Origin: Cytobacillus sp. S13-E01
GTDB taxonomy: Bacteria; Bacillota; Bacilli; Bacillales; Bacillaceae_L
Reading direction: 5' to 3'
Length of the DNA: 64,000 nt
Assembly (NCBI RefSeq): GCF_029193815.1
Contig: NZ_JARFVC010000001.1
Coordinates: 248,001 to 312,000, forward strand
Below are positions 1 to 10,389 of this stretch, piece after piece. Numbering within the stretch: position 1 is the first letter of the stretch; the number at the start of each line of letters is the position of its first letter. The position numbers were made by a program, and so were the translations under genes. A model generated the notes under the pieces. The model saw only the letters and a program-made list of their open reading frames with translations, ran no database searches and had not been told where the DNA came from.

Positions 1-1364
1 CCTTGGCCTGGTAAGAATGTGAATATACGACGTGGCATACCCATTACTCCAAGGAAATGCTGAATAAAGAATGTTAAATGGAAGCCTATTAGGAATAACC
101 AGAACGTAATTTTTCCAAGTGTTTCAGATAGCATTTTACCAAACATTTTTGGCCACCAGTAGTGAATTCCACCAAGTAGACCAAATACTACTCCACCAAC
201 GATAACATAATGGAAGTGAGCTACTACGAAATATGTATCGTGATATTGGTAGTCAGCAGGTCCAACTGCTAACATAACACCTGTTACTCCGCCCATTAAA
301 AATGTAGGGATAAACGCAATTGCATAGAGCATTGGAACTGTAAACTGTATATGCCCACCCCACATAGTCAATAACCAGTTGAAGATTTTAATACCCGTTG
401 GTACAGCAATTGCCATAGTAGCAACTGCAAATATAGCGTTTGCAATTGGACCTAATCCAGTTGTAAACATATGGTGAGCCCAAACCATGAACCCTAAGAA
501 ACCGATTAGTACGGTTGCAAATACCATTGATGAGTAACCAAATAATCGTTTTTTAGAGAATGTTGAAAAGACTTCAGAGAAAACACCGAATGCTGGTAAG
601 ATCAAAATATATACCTCAGGATGACCGAAAATCCAGAATAAGTGCTCCCAAATAATTGTATTACCACCCATAGTGGGGTCAAAGAAACCAGTTCCAAACA
701 AACGGTCAAACATCAAAAGAGCTAGACCGATAGTCAATGGTGGGAATGCGAATAAAATTAACGCTGATGCTACAAATGTAGACCAAGTAAATAATGGCAT
801 ACGCATATAAGTCATTCCTGGTGCACGCATGTTGATGATGGTAACAAGGAAGTTAATCCCACCAATAAGCGTTCCAATTCCAGAAATCTGTAGTCCTAAC
901 GCGTAAAAATCAATCCCGTGTGTCGGTGACGCTAATGATAGTGACGCATAAGATGTCCAACCAGCATCAGGTGCTCCACCTAAAAACCAGCTTAAATTTA
1001 GAAAAACTCCACCAAAGAAAAACAACCAGAACCCTAGTGCATTTACAAACGGAAACGCAACGTCACGCGCCCCAATTTGAAGTGGCATGATTGCATTCAT
1101 TAATGCAAATAACAACGGCATTGCTGCAAGGAATATCATAGTTGTTCCGTGCATTGTTAGGATTTCATTGTACAGCCCTGCGCTAATAAAATCATTGTCA
1201 GGTACCGCTAATTGTATTCGAATAAAAAGTGCTTCTACTCCCCCAACAAGGAAGAAGAATCCACCTGCAATAAGATAAAGGATGGCAATTTTCTTATGAT
1301 CAACTGTTGTTAAGTAATCCCATACAGTTGCGCCAAAGCCTTTTTTTTGAGTTAACGTACTCAC
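1..1364 (-). CDS. ctaD: Cytochrome c oxidase subunit I (caa3 type), 3' end beyond window
   Basis: Catalytic heme-copper subunit of the membrane caa3 oxidase, which reduces oxygen and pumps protons. About 454 N-terminal residues are visible; the remainder lies before base 1. The GTG start at 1364 has an AAAAGGAGGTT ribosome site directly upstream. Visible ligands are His72 for the low-spin heme, the GHPEVY motif near 247-252 (CuB His and the cross-linked Tyr), a His pair near 297-298 (CuB) and HFH near 383-385 (heme ligands). Many hydrophobic segments fit a 12-14 TM protein. It follows ctaC by 32 bp, so ctaC-ctaD is surely cotranscribed. Identification is certain. Confidence 0.97.
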   Translation of the reverse strand, partial: MSTLTQKKGFGATVWDYLTTVDHKKIAILYLIAGGFFFLVGGVEALFIRIQLAVPDNDFISAGLYNEILTMHGTTMIFLAAMPLLFALMNAIMPLQIGARDVAFPFVNALGFWLFFFGGVFLNLSWFLGGAPDAGWTSYASLSLASPTHGIDFYALGLQISGIGTLIGGINFLVTIINMRAPGMTYMRMPLFTWSTFVASALILFAFPPLTIGLALLMFDRLFGTGFFDPTMGGNTIIWEHLFWIFGHPEVYILILPAFGVFSEVFSTFSKKRLFGYSSMVFATVLIGFLGFMVWAHHMFTTGLGPIANAIFAVATMAIAVPTGIKIFNWLLTMWGGHIQFTVPMLYAIAFIPTFLMGGVTGVMLAVGPADYQYHDTYFVVAHFHYVIVGGVVFGLLGGIHYWWPKMFGKMLSETLGKITFWLFLIGFHLTFFIQHFLGVMGMPRRIFTFLPGQ

Positions 1365-1396
1365 AGTTTAACCTCCTTTTTAACATAATGGAATCA

Positions 1397-2458
1397 TTAG
1401 TCTTGTACTTTAAGACTCATTAAGTACTCTGTAAGAGCATCAAGCTCCTCTTCTGAAAGATCCCCATAAGTATTCGACATTTTATTTGCTGGTTTGACTG
1501 ATTCAGGATCTCTTAACCAGTCTTTAAGATTTTCCTCATTAAATTCTAAAATACCAGCAATCATAGTACGATCACCAAAGTTAGTTAAGTTTGGTGCTGT
1601 CGGCCTTTTCTCAGAGCTACTAACTGCATGACAGCCAATACAACTCTTGTCATTAAACAATTGCTCACCTTGTCTTGCTAAATCTGTTTGTGGTTCAGCT
1701 ACTGCTGTTTTCATATCTTGAATCCAATTATCAAATTCTGCTCTTGGTAATGGAACAACTTTAAAGTCCATAAATGCGTGTGAAGGTCCACACAACTCAG
1801 CACATTTACCGTAAAACAACCCACCAGCTTTATCAGTAGATGCCTGGTCAAATTCTAACCAGAATTTATTTATGTTTTCGGTATTGGTGTCCATTTTCCC
1901 ACCGACTGATGGAATCCAGAAAGAGTGCTTTACATCAGATGATTTTAAATTGAAGTATACTCTCTCATCAGTAGGTACAACTAGTTCTTGACCTGTCACT
2001 ACCCCTAAGTCAGGGTATTCAAATTCCCACCAATAGAGGTTAGCTGTTACATTTACAACAAGTGCATTTTCGTCGCGAGTTTCCTCTTCCATAGGAGAAA
2101 CGTCAGCTAATTTGAATGTTGAAGTAACTGTAGGTACTGCCAAAATAATTAATAATATAATTGGGATAACAGTCCATATCATTTCTAGTTTGTGATTACC
2201 TTCAACTTGTTTAGGTATTTTGTTTTCGTCTCCTTTACGGCGACGGAAACGAATTATAACATAAATGAAGATAACGGAAACTACTACAATTACGATTACC
2301 ATAATTAAAGTACTCAAAACCATTAATGAGTACTGCTCATCCGCCACTTCACCAGCCGGTTGAAGCGTGGATAAAAATGGTTTACCACAGCCTGCTAACA
2401 GTAACGCCATCAGTCCAAATAATGAAAATGCGCGCACATTTGGTAGCCATCTTTTCAT
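1397..2458 (-). CDS. ctaC: Cytochrome c oxidase subunit II with fused cytochrome c (caa3)
   Basis: 353 aa. Electron-entry subunit of the caa3 oxidase. It is a lipoprotein: the signal peptide ends in LLAGC with the lipidated Cys at 24. Two TM segments (about 44-70 and 94-113) precede the cupredoxin domain. The CuA site is seen as His178, Cys219, Cys223, His227 and Met230 (CAELCGPSHAFM). A C-terminal cytochrome c domain carries CIGCH at 273-277 and a probable axial Met near 327, which defines the caa3 subtype. The 267 bp up to ctaB contain only a weak inverted repeat near 2542-2560, so ctaB may read through. Confidence 0.97.
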   Translation of the reverse strand: MKRWLPNVRAFSLFGLMALLLAGCGKPFLSTLQPAGEVADEQYSLMVLSTLIMVIVIVVVSVIFIYVIIRFRRRKGDENKIPKQVEGNHKLEMIWTVIPIILLIILAVPTVTSTFKLADVSPMEEETRDENALVVNVTANLYWWEFEYPDLGVVTGQELVVPTDERVYFNLKSSDVKHSFWIPSVGGKMDTNTENINKFWLEFDQASTDKAGGLFYGKCAELCGPSHAFMDFKVVPLPRAEFDNWIQDMKTAVAEPQTDLARQGEQLFNDKSCIGCHAVSSSEKRPTAPNLTNFGDRTMIAGILEFNEENLKDWLRDPESVKPANKMSNTYGDLSEEELDALTEYLMSLKVQD

Positions 2459-2725
2459 AGCTTAATCAAACCCCTCTTTCAAAGATAGTAATAAAAAATA
2501 ATATCTTTTAAATTAAAAGATATAAGTTACTCCCATAAGCGAGGGTAAAAATAACCTCCGCCTATGATGTAATTCTTCATCAAGTTCTATTTGTCTAAGT
2601 GTATCCAAACTTGGATAAACCTAAGATTGGATATTTTCGACAAGAAGAGCTAGATAAATTCTTTTTCAATAAGTTAATTTCTAAGAGAAAGAATTACTAA
2701 GAGTAATATATTGAAACTCTCTTAA

Positions 2726-3658
2726 TTAGATTGTAACAACAACCATCGCTACAAACATAATGGTCAAATAATTAAGTGAGTAAACAAACATGTATTTTGC
2801 CCATTTTACATCATCTTTCATTTTAATGCCATAAATTCCAATTACTAACCAGCCTAGATTAAGGAGAGTAGCTAATATCATAAATGGCACACCTAATGAA
2901 AATAGATAAAAAGGAAGTGGTAATAGACAAGCTACCCATAGAACCATTTGGCGTTTTGTCATAGCAAAACCATGAACCACTGGAAGCATTGGAACTCCTG
3001 CTGCCCGGTACTCCTCAACTCGCCTCATTGCAATTGCCAAAAAATGTGGTGGTTGCCATATAAACATGATTAGGAATAAAATCCAAGCAACCATATCTAG
3101 CTGCGGGTCAATAGCTGCCCAACCAATTAATGGAGGAACCGCTCCTGAAATACTACCGATAACAGTGTTAATAGTGTAACGTCTTTTAGACCAAATAGTA
3201 TATAAGAAAACATATGTTACGGCGCCAATTAAGCCAATAATAGCTGCAGTAACTGTTGTTAACAACAATAAAATAGTTCCTACTAGAGTAAATAGTATTC
3301 CCATGATTAGAACACGATTGGGCTTAACCTTACCTGTGACTGTAGGACGTGTTTTTGTACGTTCCATTAAATGATCAATATCACGATCTATGTAGTTATT
3401 TATGCTGCATGATCCTGCAATTACAAAAGATGAACCTATCAATGCATATAAAACATTGTCTAAGTTACCTAGAAAGCTCATTCCTGTGAAATGAAGTGCT
3501 AGCCATAGTCCTGTAAAGGTTGTAATAAAATTGGAGTTCACAATACCAATCTTAATTAATGCAAGGAAATCCTTCCACGCTGTTGTTTCTTCTATATTAT
3601 GAGAGCTTCTTTGTTTAGGTATATTGACAGCATCATGTATGGCTCTCGTGTTTGCCAT
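2726..3658 (-). CDS. ctaB: Protoheme IX farnesyltransferase (heme O synthase)
   Basis: 310 aa from the chosen start. This UbiA-family membrane prenyltransferase converts heme B to heme O, the step before CtaA. The Mg-prenyl-diphosphate motif NNYIDRDID lies near 87-95, and about nine hydrophobic segments follow. The reading frame extends upstream to 3700, but the ATG at 3658 has AAGGAGGAG at good spacing and gives the [10 protein letters not shown]-terminus typical of Bacillus CtaB, so the longer form is rejected. It heads the ctaB-ctaC-ctaD run and is divergent from ctaA, as in B. subtilis. Confidence 0.96.
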   Translation of the reverse strand: MANTRAIHDAVNIPKQRSSHNIEETTAWKDFLALIKIGIVNSNFITTFTGLWLALHFTGMSFLGNLDNVLYALIGSSFVIAGSCSINNYIDRDIDHLMERTKTRPTVTGKVKPNRVLIMGILFTLVGTILLLLTTVTAAIIGLIGAVTYVFLYTIWSKRRYTINTVIGSISGAVPPLIGWAAIDPQLDMVAWILFLIMFIWQPPHFLAIAMRRVEEYRAAGVPMLPVVHGFAMTKRQMVLWVACLLPLPFYLFSLGVPFMILATLLNLGWLVIGIYGIKMKDDVKWAKYMFVYSLNYLTIMFVAMVVVTI

Positions 3659-3930
3659 TTTTAACTCCTCCTTTTTCATGCGGACATAGCCTAACCTCAC
3701 ATTCCGCTAACCGAATGTGAAGTTTCCATTTATAACAGGTTACAACCTTCAAGAATTGAAAAATATACATACTCATTTAATAATAGAGTAAGTGGCTTTT
3801 TATAGTAAAAATAGTTAGTCGTTATTTATGTAAATTTATTTCATCAAAATTCTACAGAATTATTATTGGACACTTTTTATATTATATAAAAAAAAGCCTC
3901 TTCTGTATATTAAATCACATTTCGGATTGC

Positions 3931-3972
3931 TTTTGTGAACATTTTTTGTAAAATTTTTGTCTATTTTGTGAC
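3931..3972. promoter_or_regulatory. Cluster of TTTGTGAA-like sites, candidate ResD binding region
   Basis: The 728-bp gap between the divergent ctaB and ctaA is very AT-rich and holds no gene. Within it, four TTTGT cores begin at 3932, 3945, 3956 and 3965, the best being TTTGTGAAC and TTTTGTGAC. Their spacing of 9-13 bp is roughly helical. ResD recognises TTTGTGAAT-like repeats and is known to control ctaA and ctaB in B. subtilis, so a ResD role is plausible. In T-rich DNA this could be chance. Confidence 0.35.
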
Positions 3973-4253
3973 TCCTCCCTCCTTATTTATTATATGCACT
4001 CCATTAAGTTATATAATAAGTCATATCCTATTGTAGGTATTGATTTTTCTTCTATTTACACTATCTTAACAGTGTAAATGTTGCAAATAAAAAGAAATTA
4101 GTTAGTTTTAAGTTTTCGTAACACACTACAGTACTAGCAAATCATCAGTTTATAATCAACCACTTTTTATAAGAATAATATATTTTTTCACTATAATTAT
4201 GCAGCATGTTGAAAGTAGATCGTGAAATATCTTTAGGTGTATAATTTATTCCT

Positions 4254-4282
4254 TTGATTAACATGCGAAAATTGTATATTAT
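4254..4282 (+). promoter_or_regulatory. Sigma-A promoter of ctaA
   Basis: TTGATT at 4254-4259, a 17-bp spacer, then TATTAT at 4277-4282. Transcription would start near 4289, leaving a leader of about 98 nt before ctaA. Confidence 0.6.
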
Positions 4283-4386
4283 TGTAGAAGTGGTTATTCA
4301 TTATTGTCTTTGAATTAGTATTTTTTATACTCTAGTAAAAAAAAAAGTGGTTTTATCTTTATTTAGAGAGTTGGAAGGTGGAAAAT

Positions 4387-5334
4387 TTGCATCGTTTGCT
4401 TAAATGGTTCGCAGTAGCAACAACGGTTGGAATGCTGTTAGTTCTAATTGGAGGAGCACTTGTTACAAAAACAGAATCGGGCGCTGGCTGTGGAGATTCT
4501 TGGCCACTTTGTAATGGCGAGTTTGTACCAAATAGTATTACTCCCAAGTTATTAATTGAATTAAGTCACCGTCTTGTATCTGGTACTGTGGGAATAATGG
4601 TATTAATTTTATCTATATGGACGTGGAAAGCAATTGGGCATGTACGTGAAACTAAATTTCTTTCAATACTATCTTTTTCCTTTTTAGTCCTTCAAGCACT
4701 ACTTGGTGCAGCAGCAGTAATGTGGGGGCAATCAAAAACAGTTCTGGCATTACATTTCGGGATTTCCTTGATCTCGTTTACCTCTGTTTTATTACTAACC
4801 TTGTTAATATTTGAAGTCGATAAGAAATTTAATGCTGCTACATTAGTTATTGATTCTAAAATGCAATTTCATATTATTGGTGTCATAGTATATAGTTATT
4901 TTGTAGTTTATTCAGGCGCCTTTGTCCGTCATAAAGGTGCAAGCTTGGCATGTCCTGATTGGCCTGTTTGTAATTTTAACCAATTAGGTTTACCAACCCA
5001 ATCTCATGAATGGATTCAAATGGGGCATCGCACTGCTGCAGGCCTAATTTTCGTCTGGATATTCATCGCCATGCTCCGAGCTATTAAATACCATAAGCAT
5101 CAAAAGGTGATTTATTGGGGCTGGATTGTATCTTTTATTCTTGTAAGCTTACAAGTCATATCAGGTGCTACAATCGTGTTCACAAATCTTAATTTATTTG
5201 TAGCTCTTGCTCACGCTCTATTTATAGCTTGTTTATTTGGAGTGTTAAGCTATTTACTGTTATTAGCAACACGTAGTAAACGTAATCAACAGTCGCTTCA
5301 ACAAGTAAAAGAAGATAGAATCAACATAAATTAA
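4387..5334 (+). CDS. ctaA: Heme A synthase
   Basis: 315 aa. This membrane oxygenase converts heme O to heme A for the caa3 oxidase. It has eight hydrophobic segments. The four conserved His lie in LSHRL, ALHFG, MGHRT and ALAHA contexts, and there are two Cys pairs in extracytoplasmic loops (CGDSWPLC and CPDWPVC). The TTG at 4387 was chosen because AAGGTGG ends 5 nt upstream and it yields MHRLLKW; a GTG at 4378 would overlap that ribosome site. It stands alone, divergent from ctaB, and is followed by a strong terminator. Confidence 0.95.
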   Translation: MHRLLKWFAVATTVGMLLVLIGGALVTKTESGAGCGDSWPLCNGEFVPNSITPKLLIELSHRLVSGTVGIMVLILSIWTWKAIGHVRETKFLSILSFSFLVLQALLGAAAVMWGQSKTVLALHFGISLISFTSVLLLTLLIFEVDKKFNAATLVIDSKMQFHIIGVIVYSYFVVYSGAFVRHKGASLACPDWPVCNFNQLGLPTQSHEWIQMGHRTAAGLIFVWIFIAMLRAIKYHKHQKVIYWGWIVSFILVSLQVISGATIVFTNLNLFVALAHALFIACLFGVLSYLLLLATRSKRNQQSLQQVKEDRININ

Positions 5335-5343
5335 AACTTCAAT

Positions 5344-5373
5344 AAAAAGTGGGATCTCATGCCCCACTTTTTA
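5344..5373 (+). terminator. Terminator of ctaA
   Basis: Stem AAAAGTGGG / CCCCACTTTT around an ATCTCATG loop, followed by T residues, 10 bp after the ctaA stop. Confidence 0.85.
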
Positions 5374-5375
5374 TA

Positions 5376-5472
5376 ATAACGCTAAGAGCGTGCACGACCT
5401 GTGCGTCTTGGACTCAGTTTATCCTCCGCCTCAATACTTAATTTTCTCGGAAAGTATTGAGGTGCGGGCCTT
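5376..5472. repeat. Degenerate repeat fragment with inverted repeat
   Basis: Non-coding stretch between ctaA and pyc. It starts with a GC-richer segment (GTGCACGACCTGTGCGTCTT) resembling the CACGTCCTGTG segments of the dispersed repeats at 23.9, 24.5, 25.4 and 38.8 kb. A perfect 11-bp inverted repeat, CCTCAATACTT / AAGTATTGAGG, follows. Probably a decayed repeat element. Confidence 0.4.
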
Positions 5473-5497
5473 ATTGTCCCTTAAGCGGTGGGAAAAT

Positions 5498-5528
5498 TAA
5501 AAACGAGGGTAAATTACCCTCGTTTTTT
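5498..5528 (-). terminator. Terminator of pyc
   Basis: AAACGAGGGTAA / TTACCCTCGTTT hairpin with a T-run in the minus direction, just after the pyc stop codon. Confidence 0.85.
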
Positions 5529-5529
5529 G

Positions 5530-8500
5530 TTATTTAGAAACCTCTATTAATAAGTCACCTGTTTGGATAGCTTCACCATTAGACACATGAATATCTTTAA
5601 TTATACCCGTGAACGGAGATTGTACAGTTGTCTCCATTTTCATCGCCTCTGTTATCATCAAGTGGTCACCTTTACTAACCTTTTCACCCTTTGATACTAA
5701 CAATTTAATTACTGTTCCCGGCATTGTTGCACCAATATGCTCTGGGTTATTGTTATCAGCCTTTGACTTTGCTAGTACAGTAGCTTTAATGCTGTCATCT
5801 TTTATAACAACTTCTCTGGACTGTCCGTTAAGTTCAAAATAGACAACTCTTGTTCCGTCGGTTTGAGGCTCTCCAATTGACACAAGCTTAACAATTAACG
5901 TTTTACCTTGTTCAATTTCCACTTCAATTTCCTCACCTAAGCGCATCCCATATAAGAAAGTTGCTGTGTCAAGGACTGATATATCACCATATGCATCAAA
6001 GGTCTTATGGTACTCCATAAATACCTTAGGATATAGTGCATATGAGATAGCCTCAAAGCTCGTAACCTGTCGACCAAGTGTGTGGAATAAATTTTCTTTT
6101 ACGTTATTAAAATCAACTGGTTCTAATAACTCACCAGGACGAACAGTTATCGCCTCTCGACCTTTCAAGATAATTCTTTGTAATTCCTTAGGGAAGCCAC
6201 CATGTGCTTGACCTAGATAACCTTCGAATAATTCTACTACCGAATCTGGAAAATCAAGAGTTTCGCCTTTTTCATATACGCCATCTTCAGTTAAATTATT
6301 TTGAACCATATATAGTGCCATATCACCAACTACCTTTGATGATGGTGTTACTTTTACAATATCACCAAACATATCGTTGACATTCCGATACATTTCTTTA
6401 ACCTCATCCCAGCGCTCGCCAAGACCGACAGCCTTTGCCTGCTGTTGAAGGTTACTATATTGTCCACCAGGCATTTCGTGGACGTATACTTCAGTATGTG
6501 GAGATTTCATTCCACTTTCAAAGTCTACATAGTATTTTCTTACATCCTCCCAATAATGTGAGAGCTGCTCTAGTGCATTAATATTTATATTTGGTTTTCT
6601 ATCAGTTCCCTCTAAAGCATAATATAGCGTGTTTATACTAGGTTGAGACGTTAAACCAGCCATTGAGCTTAATGCCACATCAACAATATCAACACCTGCT
6701 GTAATGGCTTTTGAATAAGTCATTATTCCATTGCCACTTGTATCATGTGTGTGGAGATGAATTGGAATATCTACTGTTTCTTTCAAGGCAGAGATTAGCG
6801 TATATGCAGCCTCCGGTTTTAATAGACCCGCCATATCTTTGATTCCTAGGATATGGGCACCTGAGTTCTCTAATTCTTTAGCAAGTTGAAGATAATATTG
6901 TAAATCATATTTAGTTCTCGTTAAGTCAGAAATGTCACCTGTATAGCAAATTGCTGCTTCTGCTATTTTCCCATTACTACGCACTGCCTCTATTGCAGGC
7001 ACCATTCCTTTGACCCAGTTCAAACTATCAAAAATTCTAAAAACATCAATACCTGCATACGCAGATTTTTCTACAAATTCATTTATCACATTGTCAGGAT
7101 AATTTTTATATCCAACCGCATTCGATGCTCTCAATAGCATTTGGAATAAAATATTTGGCGCTTGGTTACGCAATGTTAGTAATCGATCCCATGGATCTTC
7201 CTTTAGAAAACGATAAGCAACATCGAATGTCGCACCACCCCACATCTCCATAGAGAACAGTTCCGGTAGCAATCTTGCTGTCGGCTCTGCTATTTTACTT
7301 AAATCATTGGTCCTAAACCTTGTTGCAAGCAAGGACTGATGAGCATCTCGAAAAGTTGTGTCAGTTAATAGTACTTCCTTCTGTTCTTTTAACCATGATA
7401 CAACACCATCTGCTCCCTTTTCATCAAGGATTTGTTTAGTCCCATTAATAATCGGCTCTGTGTGCTTAATTGTTGGAATACGTGGTTTTGAAAATACTGG
7501 TTTCTTTCTTTTTTCAACCCCGGGGAAGCCATTGACGGTAACAGTACCGATATAAGATAGCATTTTTGTTCCACGGTCTTTACGTTTAGGGAATATAAAT
7601 AACTCTGGTGATGAATCAATAAAGGATGTGTTATATTCACCATTCATAAAGCTTTCGTGTTTTATTACGTTTTCTAAGAAAGGGATATTCGTTTTAATTC
7701 CTCGAATTCGGAACTCTTTTAAATTTCTGACCATTTTGGATGCAGCTTGTTCAAACGTTAAGGCATGTGTGGAAAGTTTGACTAATAACGAATCATAATA
7801 AGGTGTTATGACCGCACCTTGGAAACCATTCCCAGCGTCTAATCTGACACCAAATCCGCCACCAGTTCTATATGCCATGATTTTGCCTGTATCAGGCATG
7901 AAATTATTTAACGGGTCTTCTGTAGTAACACGTGCTTGTATGGCAAATCCATGAGTCCAAATTTTTTCCTGTACTGGAATACTGACCTCTTTACTATGTA
8001 AAGAATGTCCTTCAGCAATTTTTATTTGCGATTGAACAATATCGATACCTGTGATCATTTCAGTAATTGTATGTTCTACTTGAATACGTGGATTTACCTC
8101 AATAAAGAAAAATTCTTCTCCGGCTACTAAATACTCCACCGTACCCGCATTAATATATTCTACATTTTTCATCAAAGAAACTGCTGAGTCACAAATTCTA
8201 CTTCGAAGATCCTCTGAAAGTGATACACTTGGCGCAATTTCCACTACTTTTTGATGGCGACGTTGTACTGAACAATCTCGTTCATACAAATGGATAATAT
8301 TACCTTCGTTATCACCTAGTATTTGTACTTCAATATGTTTAGGATTTTCAATTAGTTTCTCAACATATACTTCATCACTACCGAACGCAGCTTTTGCTTC
8401 AGACTTAGCTCTTTCGTAAGATTCCTTAAGACCTGCCTTACTACGAACAATACGCATTCCACGACCGCCACCACCTAGTGATGCTTTAATAATGATCGGA

Positions 8501-8970
8501 TAGCCTTGCTCTTCTCCAAAACGTACAACATCTTCTAATCTTTTAACTGGTCCATCAGTTCCTGGAATAACAGGAATATTCGCAAGTTGCGCCTGTTCTC
8601 TCGCTTTTACTTTATCTCCAAACATATTTAAGTGGCTTGATTTTGGTCCGATAAAGATAATTCCTTCTTCTTCACATCTTTTTGCAAAATTTATATTTTC
8701 AGACAAAAAGCCATAGCCTGGGTGTATTGCATCAATTTCATTACTTTTTGCAATATCGATTATTCCTTCAATATCTAAATACGCATCAATCGGTTTTTTT
8801 CCTTCTCCAACTAAATAAGCTTCATCTGCTTTATAGCGATGATATGAGCCTGCATCTTCCTTTGAATAGATTGCAACAGTACGAATATTTAATTCTGTAC
8901 ACGCGCGGAAAACTCGGATTGCGATTTCACCACGATTTGCTACTAGCACTTTCTGGATGTTTTTTTTCAT
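5530..8970 (-). CDS. pyc: Pyruvate carboxylase
   Basis: 1146 aa, the normal full length. Carboxylates pyruvate to oxaloacetate with ATP, bicarbonate and biotin, refilling the TCA cycle. Domain order: biotin carboxylase (about 1-450, with the glycine-rich GGGGRGMR loop), carboxyltransferase (about 530-800, starting LLTDTTFRDAHQS), a tetramerisation region, and the biotinyl domain (about 1075-1146) with AMKM and Lys1111 as the biotin site. GAGGAGG precedes the ATG. It lies directly after ftsW, as in B. subtilis. B. subtilis pyruvate carboxylase is reported to interact with the c-di-AMP sensor DarB, whose gene is at 53 kb here. Confidence 0.98.
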   Translation of the reverse strand: MKKNIQKVLVANRGEIAIRVFRACTELNIRTVAIYSKEDAGSYHRYKADEAYLVGEGKKPIDAYLDIEGIIDIAKSNEIDAIHPGYGFLSENINFAKRCEEEGIIFIGPKSSHLNMFGDKVKAREQAQLANIPVIPGTDGPVKRLEDVVRFGEEQGYPIIIKASLGGGGRGMRIVRSKAGLKESYERAKSEAKAAFGSDEVYVEKLIENPKHIEVQILGDNEGNIIHLYERDCSVQRRHQKVVEIAPSVSLSEDLRSRICDSAVSLMKNVEYINAGTVEYLVAGEEFFFIEVNPRIQVEHTITEMITGIDIVQSQIKIAEGHSLHSKEVSIPVQEKIWTHGFAIQARVTTEDPLNNFMPDTGKIMAYRTGGGFGVRLDAGNGFQGAVITPYYDSLLVKLSTHALTFEQAASKMVRNLKEFRIRGIKTNIPFLENVIKHESFMNGEYNTSFIDSSPELFIFPKRKDRGTKMLSYIGTVTVNGFPGVEKRKKPVFSKPRIPTIKHTEPIINGTKQILDEKGADGVVSWLKEQKEVLLTDTTFRDAHQSLLATRFRTNDLSKIAEPTARLLPELFSMEMWGGATFDVAYRFLKEDPWDRLLTLRNQAPNILFQMLLRASNAVGYKNYPDNVINEFVEKSAYAGIDVFRIFDSLNWVKGMVPAIEAVRSNGKIAEAAICYTGDISDLTRTKYDLQYYLQLAKELENSGAHILGIKDMAGLLKPEAAYTLISALKETVDIPIHLHTHDTSGNGIMTYSKAITAGVDIVDVALSSMAGLTSQPSINTLYYALEGTDRKPNININALEQLSHYWEDVRKYYVDFESGMKSPHTEVYVHEMPGGQYSNLQQQAKAVGLGERWDEVKEMYRNVNDMFGDIVKVTPSSKVVGDMALYMVQNNLTEDGVYEKGETLDFPDSVVELFEGYLGQAHGGFPKELQRIILKGREAITVRPGELLEPVDFNNVKENLFHTLGRQVTSFEAISYALYPKVFMEYHKTFDAYGDISVLDTATFLYGMRLGEEIEVEIEQGKTLIVKLVSIGEPQTDGTRVVYFELNGQSREVVIKDDSIKATVLAKSKADNNNPEHIGATMPGTVIKLLVSKGEKVSKGDHLMITEAMKMETTVQSPFTGIIKDIHVSNGEAIQTGDLLIEVSK

Positions 8971-8995
8971 GATTCTCCTCCTCGACTTTACTATT

Positions 8996-9025
8996 AGTAT
9001 AACACTTTTTTAAATAGTATATCAC
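8996..9025 (-). promoter_or_regulatory. Promoter of pyc
   Basis: In the 82-bp gap after ftsW, minus-strand GTGATA and TATACT are 18 bp apart. pyc can therefore be transcribed apart from ftsW. Confidence 0.45.
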
Positions 9026-9052
9026 ATTGAGCGATTTTTACATATTAATCTA

Positions 9053-10258
9053 TTAAATTGATACATTACTTTTTCTGAATCCTTGAACATCCGGCTTTGT
9101 TTTTTCTATATCTCTTTTATATGTTGCTTCATAATTAACAAACATTGATACATTTACTAATATCCCCATTGAAAATAATAAAAGAATGAGCGAAGAACCT
9201 CCGTAGCTTATAAATGGCAATGTTACACCAGTTATAGGTATAAGTCCGGTTAGTCCACCTAAGTTTATAAAAGATTGGATAGCAAGCATGGCTGATATTC
9301 CAATGGCTAGCAAGCTCCCAAAGGGATCCGTACATTTTCTAGCTAATAATAGCCCTTTAAGGATAACAAACCCCAGCAAAAGGAGTACAAATAATACTCC
9401 AAATAAACCTAATTCTTCAGCAATTACTGCCATTATAAAGTCTGTATGAGCCTCTGGTAGGTAGCCAAATTTTTGGATGCTTTGTCCCAACCCAAGGCCT
9501 GTTATACCACCAGACCCCATTGCAACATATGAATTAATCAATTGGTATCCTGCATTGCCTTCATATAAAAACGGATCTAAAAAGCCTTGAAATCTAGAAA
9601 CTCTTTCAATTGTGAAAATTGATTCACGCTTAAGGAAAATGATTGGAGTCATAATCAACAATAAAGTAAGTCCAAAAAAAATCAACTTAGCTATGTTTTT
9701 AATTCCAATACCTGAACAAAGAATAATAACGGAAGCAATTAAGCCAATAATGAAGGCAGTACCTAAATCTGGTTGAATTACAACAAATAAACATATTACA
9801 AAGGTGAATAAGATTGGAGGAAGAACAGCTCTATTTAAGTCATTAATATAAGACTGCTTTTTTGCATAAACAGCGGCTAAATAAATAATAACACTTAATT
9901 TAGTAAACTCAGATGGCTGAATTCCTCTTGATCCTAACATCAACCAGCTTTGTGCATTGTTTGCAGTATATCCAAATATAAAAACTAAACCTAACATTCC
10001 GATTGAACCCATTACAATTGCTGTTAGAATCCTTGAGTTTGCAAATGCCTTGTACGGAAAAATCATTGCGGCTAGAAATGCCACGAAACCAATAATTAAT
10101 GAGATTTTTTGCCGATTATAGAAAAAATCTGGATTGTTGAATTTAGATGCTGCTAACACCATACTCGAGCTATATACCATGACAAGCCCAAATACACAAA
10201 GCATAAATATGGCAATTATTAATGAATAATCATATGATTTAACTATCTTTTTTATCAT
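9053..10258 (-). CDS. ftsW: SEDS peptidoglycan polymerase FtsW
   Basis: 401 aa. Septal glycosyltransferase of cell division that polymerises lipid II with a cognate class B PBP. It has about ten TM segments and the SEDS signature near the C-terminus (TGVTLPFISYGGSS). Two neighbouring starts exist, TTG at 10261 and ATG at 10258; the ATG is preferred, with AGAGGA about 10 nt upstream. RodA is the paralogue alternative, but the position beside pyc and ylaN matches B. subtilis FtsW (YlaO). Confidence 0.92.
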   Translation of the reverse strand: MIKKIVKSYDYSLIIAIFMLCVFGLVMVYSSSMVLAASKFNNPDFFYNRQKISLIIGFVAFLAAMIFPYKAFANSRILTAIVMGSIGMLGLVFIFGYTANNAQSWLMLGSRGIQPSEFTKLSVIIYLAAVYAKKQSYINDLNRAVLPPILFTFVICLFVVIQPDLGTAFIIGLIASVIILCSGIGIKNIAKLIFFGLTLLLIMTPIIFLKRESIFTIERVSRFQGFLDPFLYEGNAGYQLINSYVAMGSGGITGLGLGQSIQKFGYLPEAHTDFIMAVIAEELGLFGVLFVLLLLGFVILKGLLLARKCTDPFGSLLAIGISAMLAIQSFINLGGLTGLIPITGVTLPFISYGGSSLILLLFSMGILVNVSMFVNYEATYKRDIEKTKPDVQGFRKSNVSI

Positions 10259-10389
10259 CAAAGCATCGTCCTCTAAATATAGGTTGCAAACACTTATGGT
10301 TTCTTTATACTATACTTTTCTATTTAAATTAAATAAATCCTGCAAAAATTACTAGATTATAAAATAGACACTTATCGATCAATATGTTA

